Shown: positions 55,701 through 57,372 of the stretch, piece by piece
Layout of the letters: every line of letters begins with the position of its first letter
How positions within the stretch are numbered: the stretch's first letter is position 1
Origin: Gymnothorax reevesii
Taxonomy: Eukaryota; Chordata; Actinopteri; Anguilliformes; Muraenidae
Reading direction: 5' to 3'
Assembly (NCBI GenBank): GCA_029721435.1
Contig: CM056576.1
Span: forward strand, 112,882,666 to 112,946,665
DNA length: 64,000 bases
The notes under the pieces: model-generated
What the model was told of the DNA's origin: nothing
Seen by the model: only the letters and a program-made list of their open reading frames with translations
The model's database searches: none
Made by a program: the position numbers and the translations under genes

Positions 55701-57372
55701 TTGTTACGAATGTAAGGTTCAAGAGTCGGCACCGGTGAAAGAGTATGGGGTGTATTCGTGCCCGTGGGATGAGTAACTCAAAACAACAGTTTAAGTACCA
55801 TTGATGCTGAAGGAAAAACATCCATTTTGGAGCTAAAATGCAGTCCTCTAGATTATATTTTTCCAGGGAAGCCCCTCCTCATTTCAAAAAGAAAACAGAA
55901 AGCACACATGCTCTATGTGTTACAACAGCATAATTTCCTAATTAGAGAGAGCAGCTTCTAGACCGGCCAATCTGCAGTCCAGATCTGCCATCTGGTGAAA
56001 ATACATCATTTTTAATGAGGTGCAAAAATGCAACAATGACGATCTCGACTTCAGAGTAGCTGGAGACACTTATTTAACTTACATATCGATCCCAGTCAAT
56101 TTCTCCATAGAATCCATTTGGTGCCCCATTTGCCTTTTTCTAAGATCAATAAACAAAGGATTACATCGTAGTGAGACATTCAAAGTAATGCAGTAATTGT
56201 ACTTCAATCGGGACAGACACAGCTAATTTACTTCAACATGTTAAACCATTTGTAAACTGTTATTAGCTTATTTTGTTAATCACATATTTTGTGAACCAGC
56301 TTTCCAGAGAAAAAGAGATGCAAAATCAGAATATCATGGTTCAGTTATTGTATTCAAAATCCTTATGAAATCATATGACAGATAAGGCATTTTACTGAAA
56401 AAAATCTCTCGACAGAAAAATAAGCGGACACGTGGACTCATACTTACACTGCCATCTTTGTCTGGCGAACCACTGAAGCAGAGAGGAAATAGACGTTTAC
56501 AACAATAGTGAACTATAATTCTCTGTCGTCCAGTATTTGTGGTACAAAACAATGGAAAACAATCTGGCACAGTGGTCCCGAGTATTCAATCATTGGGTCT
56601 CTTTGACAATTGTACAAATATCACTCCAAGTACATCAAACTGGCCACAATGCATTGTTGTCAGATGTCAGCACCCAAAATACAGTCACTGACAATAATCA
56701 AGGAGAGGTTATGCCAGTGTGTCTCAGAGCACCTGACTTTCCACAGTCATTATTATGGAGCCCCCTGATTTATGCAATGCTTGAATTTGGTTCAAAATAA
56801 ACTCACTATTTATAATGCTGAACAGAGGTGGAAAACCCAGGCTCCAAAAGTAAAAGTCCTCTCTAGTATGGTCCAACCACCTAAATTTGTAGTTTGGCAC
56901 AATGTCTCAGCCGTACAATAGGAATAGTCAAATGGCTGAATTCGAGGGTGGAGGAAACACGAAGCAGAACTTTCTTCTTTATACTTTCTGACCCCTGGAT
57001 TTTCCACTTCAGGTGCTGAATATAGTCAAATCATCTCCCTGAGCCAATCAAATCATTCTATACATATGGAGCAGTATTAATGTGGTCCAGTCAGACAAAA
57101 CATTTTTTAGATGTAAATATTTTGTACTACTTTTTAACGTAATCTCTGAATTACTACAAATAAAACTTTGAGTGTATTTTATATTGAGCCACTGGAAATT
57201 CTTTGCACTGTATGTTGCAAGCAGCTGAGGGACTTTGAACTTTGAACATGGCTTGACAGTCCTACAGGTATTGCTGCTGGTAATCCTGCATTCATTGCGC
57301 AAACCTACGTTGAGTCAGTGTCCTTTTCTTTCTTCCGGATCCCGAAGGCCTTCCTTGTTCGTTTTTTCAGTC
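2651..57372 (-). CDS. sgip1: sgip1, endocytic adaptor of the muniscin family; 21 coding segments, both ends outside the window
   Basis: Span of the only host gene I can support. Conceptual joining of 21 segments gives 3009 coding bases in one unbroken frame: basic N-terminal membrane-binding region, acidic FYSSSES stretch, long proline-rich region, then the muHD. Family knowledge: SGIP1 acts at the cytoplasmic face of the plasma membrane in clathrin-mediated endocytosis, binds phospholipids through its N-terminus, SH3 proteins such as endophilin and intersectin through its proline-rich part, AP-2 through a linker, and Eps15-type partners through the muHD. It is mainly neuronal and influences CB1 receptor internalisation and energy balance. 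Predicted length is about 1010 residues against roughly 830 for the human protein as I remember it; the excess lies mostly in one proline-rich exon. Landmark strings such as [18 protein letters not shown] and [13 protein letters not shown] match SGIP1 better than FCHO1/2. The sgip1a/sgip1b assignment is unresolved. The start and stop codons are not in the window. Confidence 0.96.
3400..4470 (+). mobile_element. Degenerate Tc1-like transposon relic
   Basis: Frame-shifted remains of a Tc1-type transposase read on the plus strand: a 'TGGACAGATGAGA' box (WTDE), 'AGAGTATGGAGAAAGGGAG' (RVWRKG) and 'GTGTGGGCATGTATGGCTGC' (VWACMAA, compare VWGCMAA). No open frame; termini not defined. Distinct from the family at 4542-6137. 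Confidence 0.6.
4542..6137 (+). mobile_element. Tc1-like DNA transposon, copy 1 (1.6 kb, inactive)
   Basis: Starts tacaaccccaattctgaaat and ends with its inverted complement, the TA at each end being the target duplication. The transposase frame is broken but readable: [18 protein letters not shown], then VLWSDESK near 5340-5375 (first catalytic Asp), 'cagcaggacaatgcagaacc' (QQDNAEP, second Asp) near 5610, and SPIEN near 5715 (Glu). These lie in different frames with stops, so the DDE triad is visible but the gene is dead. Two further copies lie at 14037-16866 and 25756-27347, both reversed. Confidence 0.9.
6361..6793. mobile_element. Solo LTR, 433 bp, with 5-bp target duplication
   Basis: Begins TGTCAAGGTTTG and ends CCGCCATTACA (TG...CA) and is flanked on both sides by GAAGG (6356-6360 and 6794-6798). 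It contains a TATA box, ctatataag, at 6496-6504 with GC-rich sequence upstream, consistent with the U3 promoter of an LTR read on the plus strand. No internal retrotransposon sequence adjoins it, so it is a product of LTR-LTR recombination. Confidence 0.9.
7346..7479. mobile_element. Hairpin MITE with arms of more than 50 bp
   Basis: Left arm cctgctggaaaaaccagcat, continuing to 7398, is matched by its inverse complement ending ...tggtttttccagcaggg at 7479. The two arms nearly meet, so the whole element could fold as one long hairpin. Likely a small palindromic MITE of fish genomes; superfamily uncertain. Confidence 0.85.
7890..9000 (+). mobile_element. LINE fragment: endonuclease end and reverse transcriptase start
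   Basis: Readable on the plus strand with frameshifts: [17 protein letters not shown] (end of an APE-type endonuclease), the coiled linker [20 protein letters not shown], then in the 8547-8980 frame [40 protein letters not shown] and [20 protein letters not shown] (reverse transcriptase fingers). The usual GKAPGVD and NYRGITLLS are altered. The copy breaks off at about 9000, before the catalytic FADD region. Confidence 0.88.
9001..9418. mobile_element. Sequence replacing the middle of the LINE; MITE-like end
   Basis: Separates the two LINE parts and stands in place of the reverse transcriptase palm. Its right end, caccggaattctccttt, resembles a recurrent fish transposon terminus, and 'ggaattc' also lies at the left junction (8983). 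No ORF of interest; the 9132-9506 frame crosses the junction by chance. Confidence 0.5.
9419..10022 (+). mobile_element. LINE fragment: 3' end of the same non-LTR retrotransposon
   Basis: Resumes with [18 protein letters not shown], then [39 protein letters not shown] and [18 protein letters not shown], ending ...[10 protein letters not shown]. This is the C-terminal domain and short 3' tail of the LINE begun at 7890. Several frameshifts. Confidence 0.88.
10023..10961. other. Intron DNA, nothing recognised
   Basis: AT-rich with a short (AAT)n run near 10905. No exon, RNA gene or clear mobile element seen. Confidence 0.5.
10962..12766. mobile_element. 1.8-kb non-autonomous TIR element
   Basis: Left end gtactaaagtgatgacgtcac matches the inverse of the right end gtgacttcatcactttactac with two differences; further in, 'gtcggaagtaaaat' is also present at both ends in inverse orientation. 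The interior lacks a transposase and contains a long stretch rich in GCTAGC/AGCTAG words at about 11920-12370. Superfamily not assigned. Confidence 0.75.
12767..14036. other. Intron DNA, nothing recognised
   Basis: No exon-like segment with splice sites, no clear repeat ends. ORFs here are short and without similarity that I recognise. Confidence 0.45.
15015..16779. mobile_element. Insert within Tc1 copy 2, GC-rich ends
   Basis: Bounded by ctggcgca (15012-15019) and its inverse tgcgccag (16760-16767). Near the right end 'aaattaccactgcgc' occurs three times (about 16507, 16685, 16715), the last two as a tandem duplication with 'gggctg'. Carries a PIF/Harbinger element inside. Possibly a separate transposon, though the terminal repeat is only 8 bp. 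Confidence 0.5.
15333..16166. mobile_element. PIF/Harbinger-type element, 834 bp, TSD TTA
   Basis: Starts agccgcttgcacacaggacg and ends with the inverse of the same motif, cgtccagtgtgtatgcggct, flanked by TTA on both sides (15330-15332 and 16167-16169). A 3-bp TWA duplication is typical of PIF/Harbinger. No intact transposase; the small ORF at 15557-15760 is unassigned. A shorter relative lies at 21228-21387. Confidence 0.82.
16867..17370. other. Intron DNA next to sgip1 segment 20
   Basis: No feature recognised between the transposon end and the exon. Confidence 0.5.
17371..17435 (-). CDS. sgip1: sgip1 coding segment 20 (mu[17 protein letters not shown])
   Basis: A 65-base exon encoding (W)[21 protein letters not shown]. 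Acceptor ...cccttttgaag, donor gtaaaa. It has the conserved LWKIPDIS string of the muHD. It was too short to appear as a long ORF. The next intron (2816-17370) is 14.6 kb, the longest in the gene. Confidence 0.94.
17654..17856 (-). CDS. sgip1: sgip1 coding segment 19 (muHD)
   Basis: Begins in phase 0 with [20 protein letters not shown], continues through [17 protein letters not shown] and [20 protein letters not shown], and ends TAA plus TG of tryptophan. Acceptor ...gcctgcag, donor gtgagg. Near-identical to mammalian SGIP1 at the same positions. Confidence 0.96.
18068..18206 (-). CDS. sgip1: sgip1 coding segment 18 (mu[12 protein letters not shown])
   Basis: Begins with T (completing cysteine) and encodes [20 protein letters not shown] followed by [20 protein letters not shown] and DMLKYQ. 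Acceptor ...tgtccaccag, donor gtgagg, phase 0 at the end. This is one of the most conserved parts of SGIP1. Confidence 0.96.
18630..18785 (-). CDS. sgip1: sgip1 coding segment 17 (muHD)
   Basis: Encodes (K)[20 protein letters not shown], then [20 protein letters not shown] and [11 protein letters not shown] plus TG. Acceptor ...cctctcctcag, donor gtaagt. It aligns without gaps to SGIP1; the fish sequence has [13 protein letters not shown] where mammals have INFSRLEHVLPN. 156 bases. Confidence 0.95.
18890..20100 (-). mobile_element. Tc1-type transposon relic
   Basis: The plus strand reads as the reverse of a Tc1-type transposase gene: landmarks such as 'gttgagccactttttactttaattacagcc', 'cttggaagatgaac' and 'ccacctccatgcttc' are what such elements show when read backwards. 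Frames are broken and termini were not pinned down. The 19227-19817 ORF is an antisense shadow. Confidence 0.55.
21228..21387. mobile_element. PIF/Harbinger MITE, 160 bp, nested in the piggyBac-like MITE
   Basis: Starts agccgcgttcacactggacg and ends with cgtccggtgtgaaagcagct in inverse orientation; the flanks TAA and GAA are an imperfect 3-bp duplication. Same family as the 834-bp element at 15333. Confidence 0.78.
21475..21498. repeat. (TC)n microsatellite
   Basis: Twelve perfect dinucleotides, next to a CA-rich stretch. Confidence 0.9.
22270..23190 (-). mobile_element. Probable DNA transposon relic
   Basis: The stretch has the look of a reversed transposase gene, with phrases such as 'cagcagttttcacctgacagctctcccatatg' and a terminal-like 'cacataattattcacagcactgta' at about 23160. 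It is heavily broken and I could not define ends or superfamily. Confidence 0.35.
23320..24451. mobile_element. LTR-like repeat related to the solo LTR at 52259-53409
   Basis: Shares ordered blocks with 52259-53409: 'gtttctggg/tgtttc', 'ttactaacaac/cacc', 'ctaattaactaatg', 'ttctagtctc(t/c)gcc' and 'ggagctgttt'. It probably ends ...aacctcaca at 24451. I could not find a matching target duplication, and the left end is approximate. Confidence 0.6.
25415..25526 (-). CDS. sgip1: sgip1 coding segment 16 (muHD, first strands)
   Basis: Encodes (G)[20 protein letters not shown], then [16 protein letters not shown] plus AA. Acceptor ...gtgtttcag; the donor is gtatgg, a weak site, but it gives the lysine codon AA|G joined to segment 17. 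[16 protein letters not shown] is the hallmark of the muHD of FCHO/SGIP1 proteins. Confidence 0.95.
25756..27347 (-). mobile_element. Tc1-like DNA transposon, copy 3 (1.6 kb, inactive)
   Basis: Ends tacaaccctaattctgaaat and ...cggaattggggttgta in inverse orientation, with TA at both ends. Antisense to the plus strand are transposase relics such as [20 protein letters not shown] in a shifted frame. Nearly full length and therefore the best reference in this window for the interrupted copy 2. Confidence 0.9.
27348..28419. other. Intron DNA between segments 15 and 16
   Basis: No exon or defined element apart from a poly-G run near 28365. Confidence 0.45.
28420..28479 (-). CDS. sgip1: sgip1 coding segment 15 (start of muHD)
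   Basis: Encodes (E)[19 protein letters not shown] and one base. Acceptor ...ccccacacag, donor gtgagt. [18 protein letters not shown] is the entry to the mu-homology domain in SGIP1. 8.4 kb of intron separates it from segment 14. Confidence 0.95.
28480..29250. other. Intron DNA, purine-rich
   Basis: Long G/A-rich plus strand between 28490 and 29000 (its minus strand gives the pyrimidine-rich ORFs there). The part next to the exon serves as the polypyrimidine tract of segment 15; nothing else recognised. Confidence 0.4.
29255..29411 (-). repeat. tRNA-derived SINE head
   Basis: On the minus strand the sequence ggtggctcatcagcctaagc resembles an RNA polymerase III A box region, and tgggctcgaatccagccca is a B box with its T-stem, as in tRNA-derived SINEs. 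The stem of the B-box region is perfect. No acceptor stem or CCA context for a functional tRNA was found. Confidence 0.6.
30169..30691. mobile_element. Non-autonomous hAT element, 523 bp, 8-bp TSD
   Basis: Starts catagacagtataaaaagat and ends with the inverse, atctttttatacagtcaatg. It is flanked by GAAATAAC on both sides (30161-30168 and 30692-30699), an exact 8-bp duplication, the signature of hAT insertion. A relative lies at 53809-54270. Confidence 0.9.
31226..31693 (+). mobile_element. 5S-rRNA-derived SINE (SINE3-like)
   Basis: The first 90 bp resemble 5S rRNA: gctagcagccataccac near the 5' end, an A-box-like 'attaggcagg', and a perfect internal control box ttggatgggagacc at 31294-31307. 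A SINE body follows with the phrase 'acgctgtccttcggatg' and a 3' end 'tccctgggtaaaaaattgataaat'. This architecture is that of SINE3, described from zebrafish. Diverged; not a 5S gene. Confidence 0.85.
31830..32160 (+). mobile_element. Tc1-like transposase C-terminal relic
   Basis: The plus strand reads (with changes) [20 protein letters not shown], then [20 protein letters not shown] and, after a stop, [20 protein letters not shown]. It covers the second Asp and the SPDLNPIEH Glu of a DDE transposase, both eroded. A short orphan fragment. Confidence 0.8.
32660..33432. repeat. Dispersed repeat copy B with 153-bp internal tandem unit and palindromic end
   Basis: Fuller copy of the repeat at 1-500. 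'aaagctccacc' recurs at 32764 and 32917 (153-bp spacing), and the block 'tttttggcccctggtggcca' occurs twice more. It ends in the palindrome at 33394-33428. Copy A lacks about 50 bp between the first two units. Confidence 0.85.
33394..33428. repeat. Palindromic terminus of repeat copy B
   Basis: atatcccc(a)ggacgcc attc ggcgttcggggatat; same fold and position as in copy A. Confidence 0.85.
33433..34720. other. Intron DNA, nothing recognised
   Basis: No exon with splice sites or element termini seen; AT-rich. Confidence 0.4.
34721..34962. repeat. Tandem duplication of a 121-bp unit
   Basis: Two copies starting 'aagttaataaaa(c/a)(t)att' at 34721 and 34842, differing at only a few bases. Each contains the small palindrome taccatgtgcatggta (second copy tgcacggta). 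The duplication directly abuts the next TIR element. Confidence 0.95.
34969..36531. mobile_element. 1.56-kb non-autonomous TIR element, TA target
   Basis: Left end aaggtgccatgtgcaactt, right end the inverse, aagttgcacattgcacctt; both are flanked by TA. No transposase ORF. The TA duplication suggests Tc1/mariner-type integration, but the TIR family is not one I can name. Confidence 0.75.
36899..37025 (-). CDS. sgip1: sgip1 coding segment 14 (end of proline-rich region)
   Basis: Encodes [20 protein letters not shown] followed by [22 protein letters not shown] and one base. Acceptor ...tatctcttag, donor gtaaag. This is almost residue for residue the SGIP1 serine-rich linker that leads into the muHD. 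Confidence 0.96.
37328..37437 (-). CDS. sgip1: sgip1 coding segment 13 ([19 protein letters not shown])
   Basis: Encodes (A)[12 protein letters not shown], then [19 protein letters not shown] and SVGDV, closely matching the equivalent SGIP1 stretch [20 protein letters not shown]. Acceptor ...cctccccag, donor gtatgt, phase 0 at the end. This is the proposed endophilin/intersectin SH3-binding part of the family. Confidence 0.95.
37738..38889 (-). CDS. sgip1: sgip1 coding segment 12 (giant proline-rich exon with an 18-residue repeat array)
   Basis: 1152 bases, 383 full codons, all open. In order: [12 protein letters not shown]; a conserved [12 protein letters not shown] stretch (compare PSINDLDSIFGP in SGIP1) and [14 protein letters not shown]; then eight 18-residue repeats with consensus [18 protein letters not shown]; less regular proline-rich sequence; and finally [20 protein letters not shown] and VVSSPGP, very close to the mammalian protein. 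Acceptor ...ccttggatag, donor gtaagt. The ends are clearly orthologous, while the repeat core is an in-frame expansion not present in the human protein as I know it. Plus-strand ORFs across this exon are shadows of the repeat. Confidence 0.95.
38246..38677 (-). repeat. Coding minisatellite, eight 54-bp units inside sgip1 segment 12
   Basis: Unit boundaries recur every 54 bases, from the threonine codon beginning at 38677 to the ninth, partial copy that begins at 38245. Each unit encodes 18 residues with consensus [18 protein letters not shown]. Units 1, 4, 5, 6 and 8 contain PVAPPR or PAAPPR, the PxxPxR class II SH3-ligand pattern; units 2, 3 and 7 have lost it (VTAPR, VATHG, VATPR). Frame is kept because 54 is a multiple of three. 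Confidence 0.95.
39169..39231 (-). CDS. sgip1: sgip1 coding segment 11 ([14 protein letters not shown])
   Basis: Encodes (T)[20 protein letters not shown] and a final G; acceptor ...cactacag, donor gtaaga. [13 protein letters not shown] is one of the best conserved proline motifs of SGIP1 and of muniscins generally, a typical SH3 ligand. Confidence 0.94.
39557..39649 (-). CDS. sgip1: sgip1 coding segment 10 (start of proline-rich region)
   Basis: Encodes (D)[19 protein letters not shown] and then [11 protein letters not shown]; acceptor ...ccttctag, donor gtaagc. The EVWG and RP.PTG.PPP landmarks match EIWGSG and RPFPTGTPPP in SGIP1. 93 bases. Confidence 0.9.
40151..40526 (-). repeat. 3' LTR of the gypsy element
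   Basis: Plus strand starts tgtaagggttgg and ends gatgcagcca. Similar along its whole length to 43672-44051, with scattered differences and small indels. Confidence 0.88.
40527..41063 (-). pseudogene. gypsy integrase zinc-finger region, truncated
   Basis: Encodes a tail of RNase H ([18 protein letters not shown], normally ...ADALSR) and an H2C2-type integrase zinc-finger region: [20 protein letters not shown], then C..SKSPC. It ends PVPFRPWSH, just where the integrase core would begin; the core and its DDE residues are absent. Confidence 0.85.
41060..41440 (-). pseudogene. gypsy RNase H domain relic
   Basis: Frame of about 125 residues: [58 protein letters not shown] and [20 protein letters not shown]. 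Matches the RNase H that follows reverse transcriptase in gypsy elements (usual D.S..GVGAVLSQ, TDH.NLEYL). Confidence 0.88.
41541..42180 (-). pseudogene. gypsy reverse transcriptase relic
   Basis: Fragments [40 protein letters not shown] and ...[17 protein letters not shown]. The catalytic YLDD box has become YLKN, so the enzyme could not work even if the frame were open. Upstream pieces (up to about 42180) show further RT sequence in other frames. Confidence 0.87.
42516..42869 (-). pseudogene. gypsy aspartic protease-like relic
   Basis: Contains [20 protein letters not shown], the position of the retroviral-type protease motif D-S-G-A; the catalytic Asp is replaced by Glu and the glycine is lost. 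Downstream it merges with RT sequence in another frame. Confidence 0.7.
42803..43516 (-). pseudogene. gypsy gag relic
   Basis: [20 protein letters not shown] followed by [20 protein letters not shown] and [20 protein letters not shown] resembles the gag capsid region of fish gypsy elements (FDG.P..C.GFL.QC...). The 42803-43015 piece continues with an ISLDQLL-type gag tail. Broken by stops. Confidence 0.8.
43672..44051 (-). repeat. 5' LTR of the gypsy element
   Basis: Starts tgtaagggttgg and ends gctgcagcca on the plus strand. The many differences from the other LTR (for example an extra 'aacaggaaacagag') indicate an old insertion. Confidence 0.88.
44960..45480 (+). mobile_element. LINE ORF2 C-terminal fragment with zinc-knuckle-like end
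   Basis: Plus-strand translation with one stop: [32 protein letters not shown], then in the 45248-45475 frame [20 protein letters not shown] and a C2H2-like [21 protein letters not shown]. This is the characteristic 3' end of a non-LTR retrotransposon polyprotein, different from the LINE at 7890. Confidence 0.82.
45481..46614. other. Intron DNA, nothing recognised
   Basis: No exon, RNA or element ends seen in this part of the 8.7-kb intron. Confidence 0.4.
46615..46706. repeat. Compound (CT)n-(CA)n microsatellite
   Basis: About 11 CT dinucleotides, a short spacer, then about 29 CA dinucleotides interrupted by 'cgcacgcgcg'. Confidence 0.95.
46707..48346. other. Intron DNA with a poly-C-rich dispersed repeat
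   Basis: 47880-48220 includes 'gtatccccccggccccccacatt' and 'ggacggacagggcgatagctg', which look like parts of a moderately repeated sequence. Nothing coding recognised before segment 9. Confidence 0.35.
48347..48423 (-). CDS. sgip1: sgip1 coding segment 9 ([13 protein letters not shown])
   Basis: Encodes [25 protein letters not shown] with one split base at each end; acceptor ...ctcttgcag, donor gtatct. The LFGPPLE.AF string is diagnostic for SGIP1/FCHO linkers. The next intron, 39650-48346, is 8.7 kb and carries a decayed gypsy element. Confidence 0.92.
48754..48835 (-). CDS. sgip1: sgip1 coding segment 8 (EKFARPRRS...)
   Basis: Starts with AT (completing N) and encodes [17 protein letters not shown] and an alanine-rich tail ending ALP plus GA. 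Acceptor ...ccaccaccag. The donor chosen is gttagt, a non-standard but good site (+4A +5G +6T), because it alone provides the two bases (GA) needed to join segment 9 in frame and give EEGTLEDA. ARPRRS is conserved in SGIP1; the alanine/proline tail differs from mammals. Confidence 0.83.
48995..49019 (-). CDS. sgip1: sgip1 coding segment 7 (25-base microexon, SQSKRNLS)
   Basis: AGC CAG AGC AAA AGG AAT TTA TCA A encodes SQSKRNLS and the first base of the next codon (N). Acceptor ...attacag, donor gtgagt. The KRNLS string matches SGIP1 just before its (V)ARPRRS segment. The intron to segment 8 is only 159 bases, the shortest in the gene. Confidence 0.85.
50146..50157 (-). CDS. sgip1: sgip1 coding segment 6 (candidate 12-base microexon, KRSP)
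   Basis: AAACGCAGCCCG encodes KRSP. It is preceded by a pyrimidine-rich tract ending ...gctggccacag and followed by donor gtaagt. It is phase 0 at both ends, so it fits between segments 5 and 7, but its omission would also keep the frame. Mammalian SGIP1 has serine/arginine/proline-rich residues (RKSPRRSP) at this place, which supports it. Its tiny size makes it less certain than its neighbours, and it could be an alternatively spliced microexon. Confidence 0.62.
51807..51970 (-). CDS. sgip1: sgip1 coding segment 5 (acidic FYSSSES region)
   Basis: Starts with CT after the U12 acceptor and encodes (T)[23 protein letters not shown]..., then KIKIKPL and [14 protein letters not shown]. It ends in phase 0 at donor gtaagt. 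The HFYSSSES(D/E)EEE run followed by KKF.IKIKPL is shared by SGIP1 and FCHO proteins and marks the linker between the membrane-binding part and the proline-rich part; 54 full codons. Confidence 0.95.
52259..53409. mobile_element. Solo LTR, 1151 bp, with 5-bp target duplication
   Basis: Begins TGTCATGGTTCTG and ends GAACGCACCGTCACA (TG...CA). Flanked by AGAAC at 52254-52258 and 53410-53414. It lies inside the U12 intron. The ORFs across it (52663-53184 and others) have no recognisable product and are best seen as chance frames. A diverged relative is at about 23320-24451. Confidence 0.88.
53580..54690. mobile_element. 1.1-kb TIR element with GTCCCC ends, TA target
   Basis: Left end gtccccccaggaatccgc and right end the inverse, gcagattcctgaggggac; both are flanked by TA (53578-53579 and 54691-54692). 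Sub-terminal 'ccgcggaatc' motifs are repeated in both flanks of the element. Without a transposase; interrupted by a hAT MITE. Confidence 0.85.
53809..54270. mobile_element. Non-autonomous hAT element, 462 bp, nested
   Basis: Starts cataaactatataaaaagat and ends atctttttatacagtctatg, flanked by ATATGCAG and GTATGCAG (7 of 8 identical). Same family as 30169-30691 but inserted in inverse orientation, inside the 53580-54690 element. Confidence 0.88.
54742..54799 (-). CDS. sgip1: sgip1 coding segment 4, ends at a U12 AT-AC donor
   Basis: Encodes [19 protein letters not shown] plus one base. Acceptor ...cccccag. No GT donor exists at the expected end. The exon instead runs straight into ATATCCTTT, the canonical U12-type AT-AC donor. 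Taking this donor leaves one base (A), which pairs with CT at the start of segment 5 to make threonine and preserves the frame. The EGYSIRPE motif is shared with FCHO proteins. Confidence 0.92.
54962..55060. repeat. Transposon terminus-like sequence
   Basis: tacaaccccatttctgaaaa resembles the ends of the Tc1-like family at 4542 but soon diverges. No opposite end was found nearby, so it is probably a fragment of a related element. Confidence 0.4.
56083..56139 (-). CDS. sgip1: sgip1 coding segment 3 ([19 protein letters not shown])
   Basis: Nineteen codons, phase 0 at both ends, acceptor ...gatcttag and donor gtaagt. The [14 protein letters not shown] string is strongly conserved in SGIP1 and lies in the N-terminal region shown in the family to contribute to membrane binding. 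The flanking introns are 308 and 1283 bases. Confidence 0.93.
56448..56472 (-). CDS. sgip1: sgip1 coding segment 2 (25-base microexon)
   Basis: The segment T GGT TCG CCA GAC AAA GAT encodes (T)GSPDKDGS. Acceptor ...ctgcttcag, donor gtaagt, ending in phase 0. It matches the TGSPDRDG region that follows the basic start in SGIP1. Mammalian isoforms carry further residues between this and the KKSNGAPNGF region. No such exon was recognised here, so it may be absent, alternative or missed. Confidence 0.85.
57309..57372 (-). CDS. sgip1: sgip1 coding segment 1 (basic N-terminus)
   Basis: First segment seen. It encodes (G)[20 protein letters not shown](T), the lysine/arginine-rich start of SGIP1 that in the family binds acidic phospholipids. 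Acceptor ...ccatag, donor gtaggt. It starts with two bases completing a glycine codon, so the preceding exon should end ATG ATG GAG G. That 10-base coding end was not found between here and 64000. The segment ends AC, completed to a threonine codon by segment 2. Confidence 0.93.
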
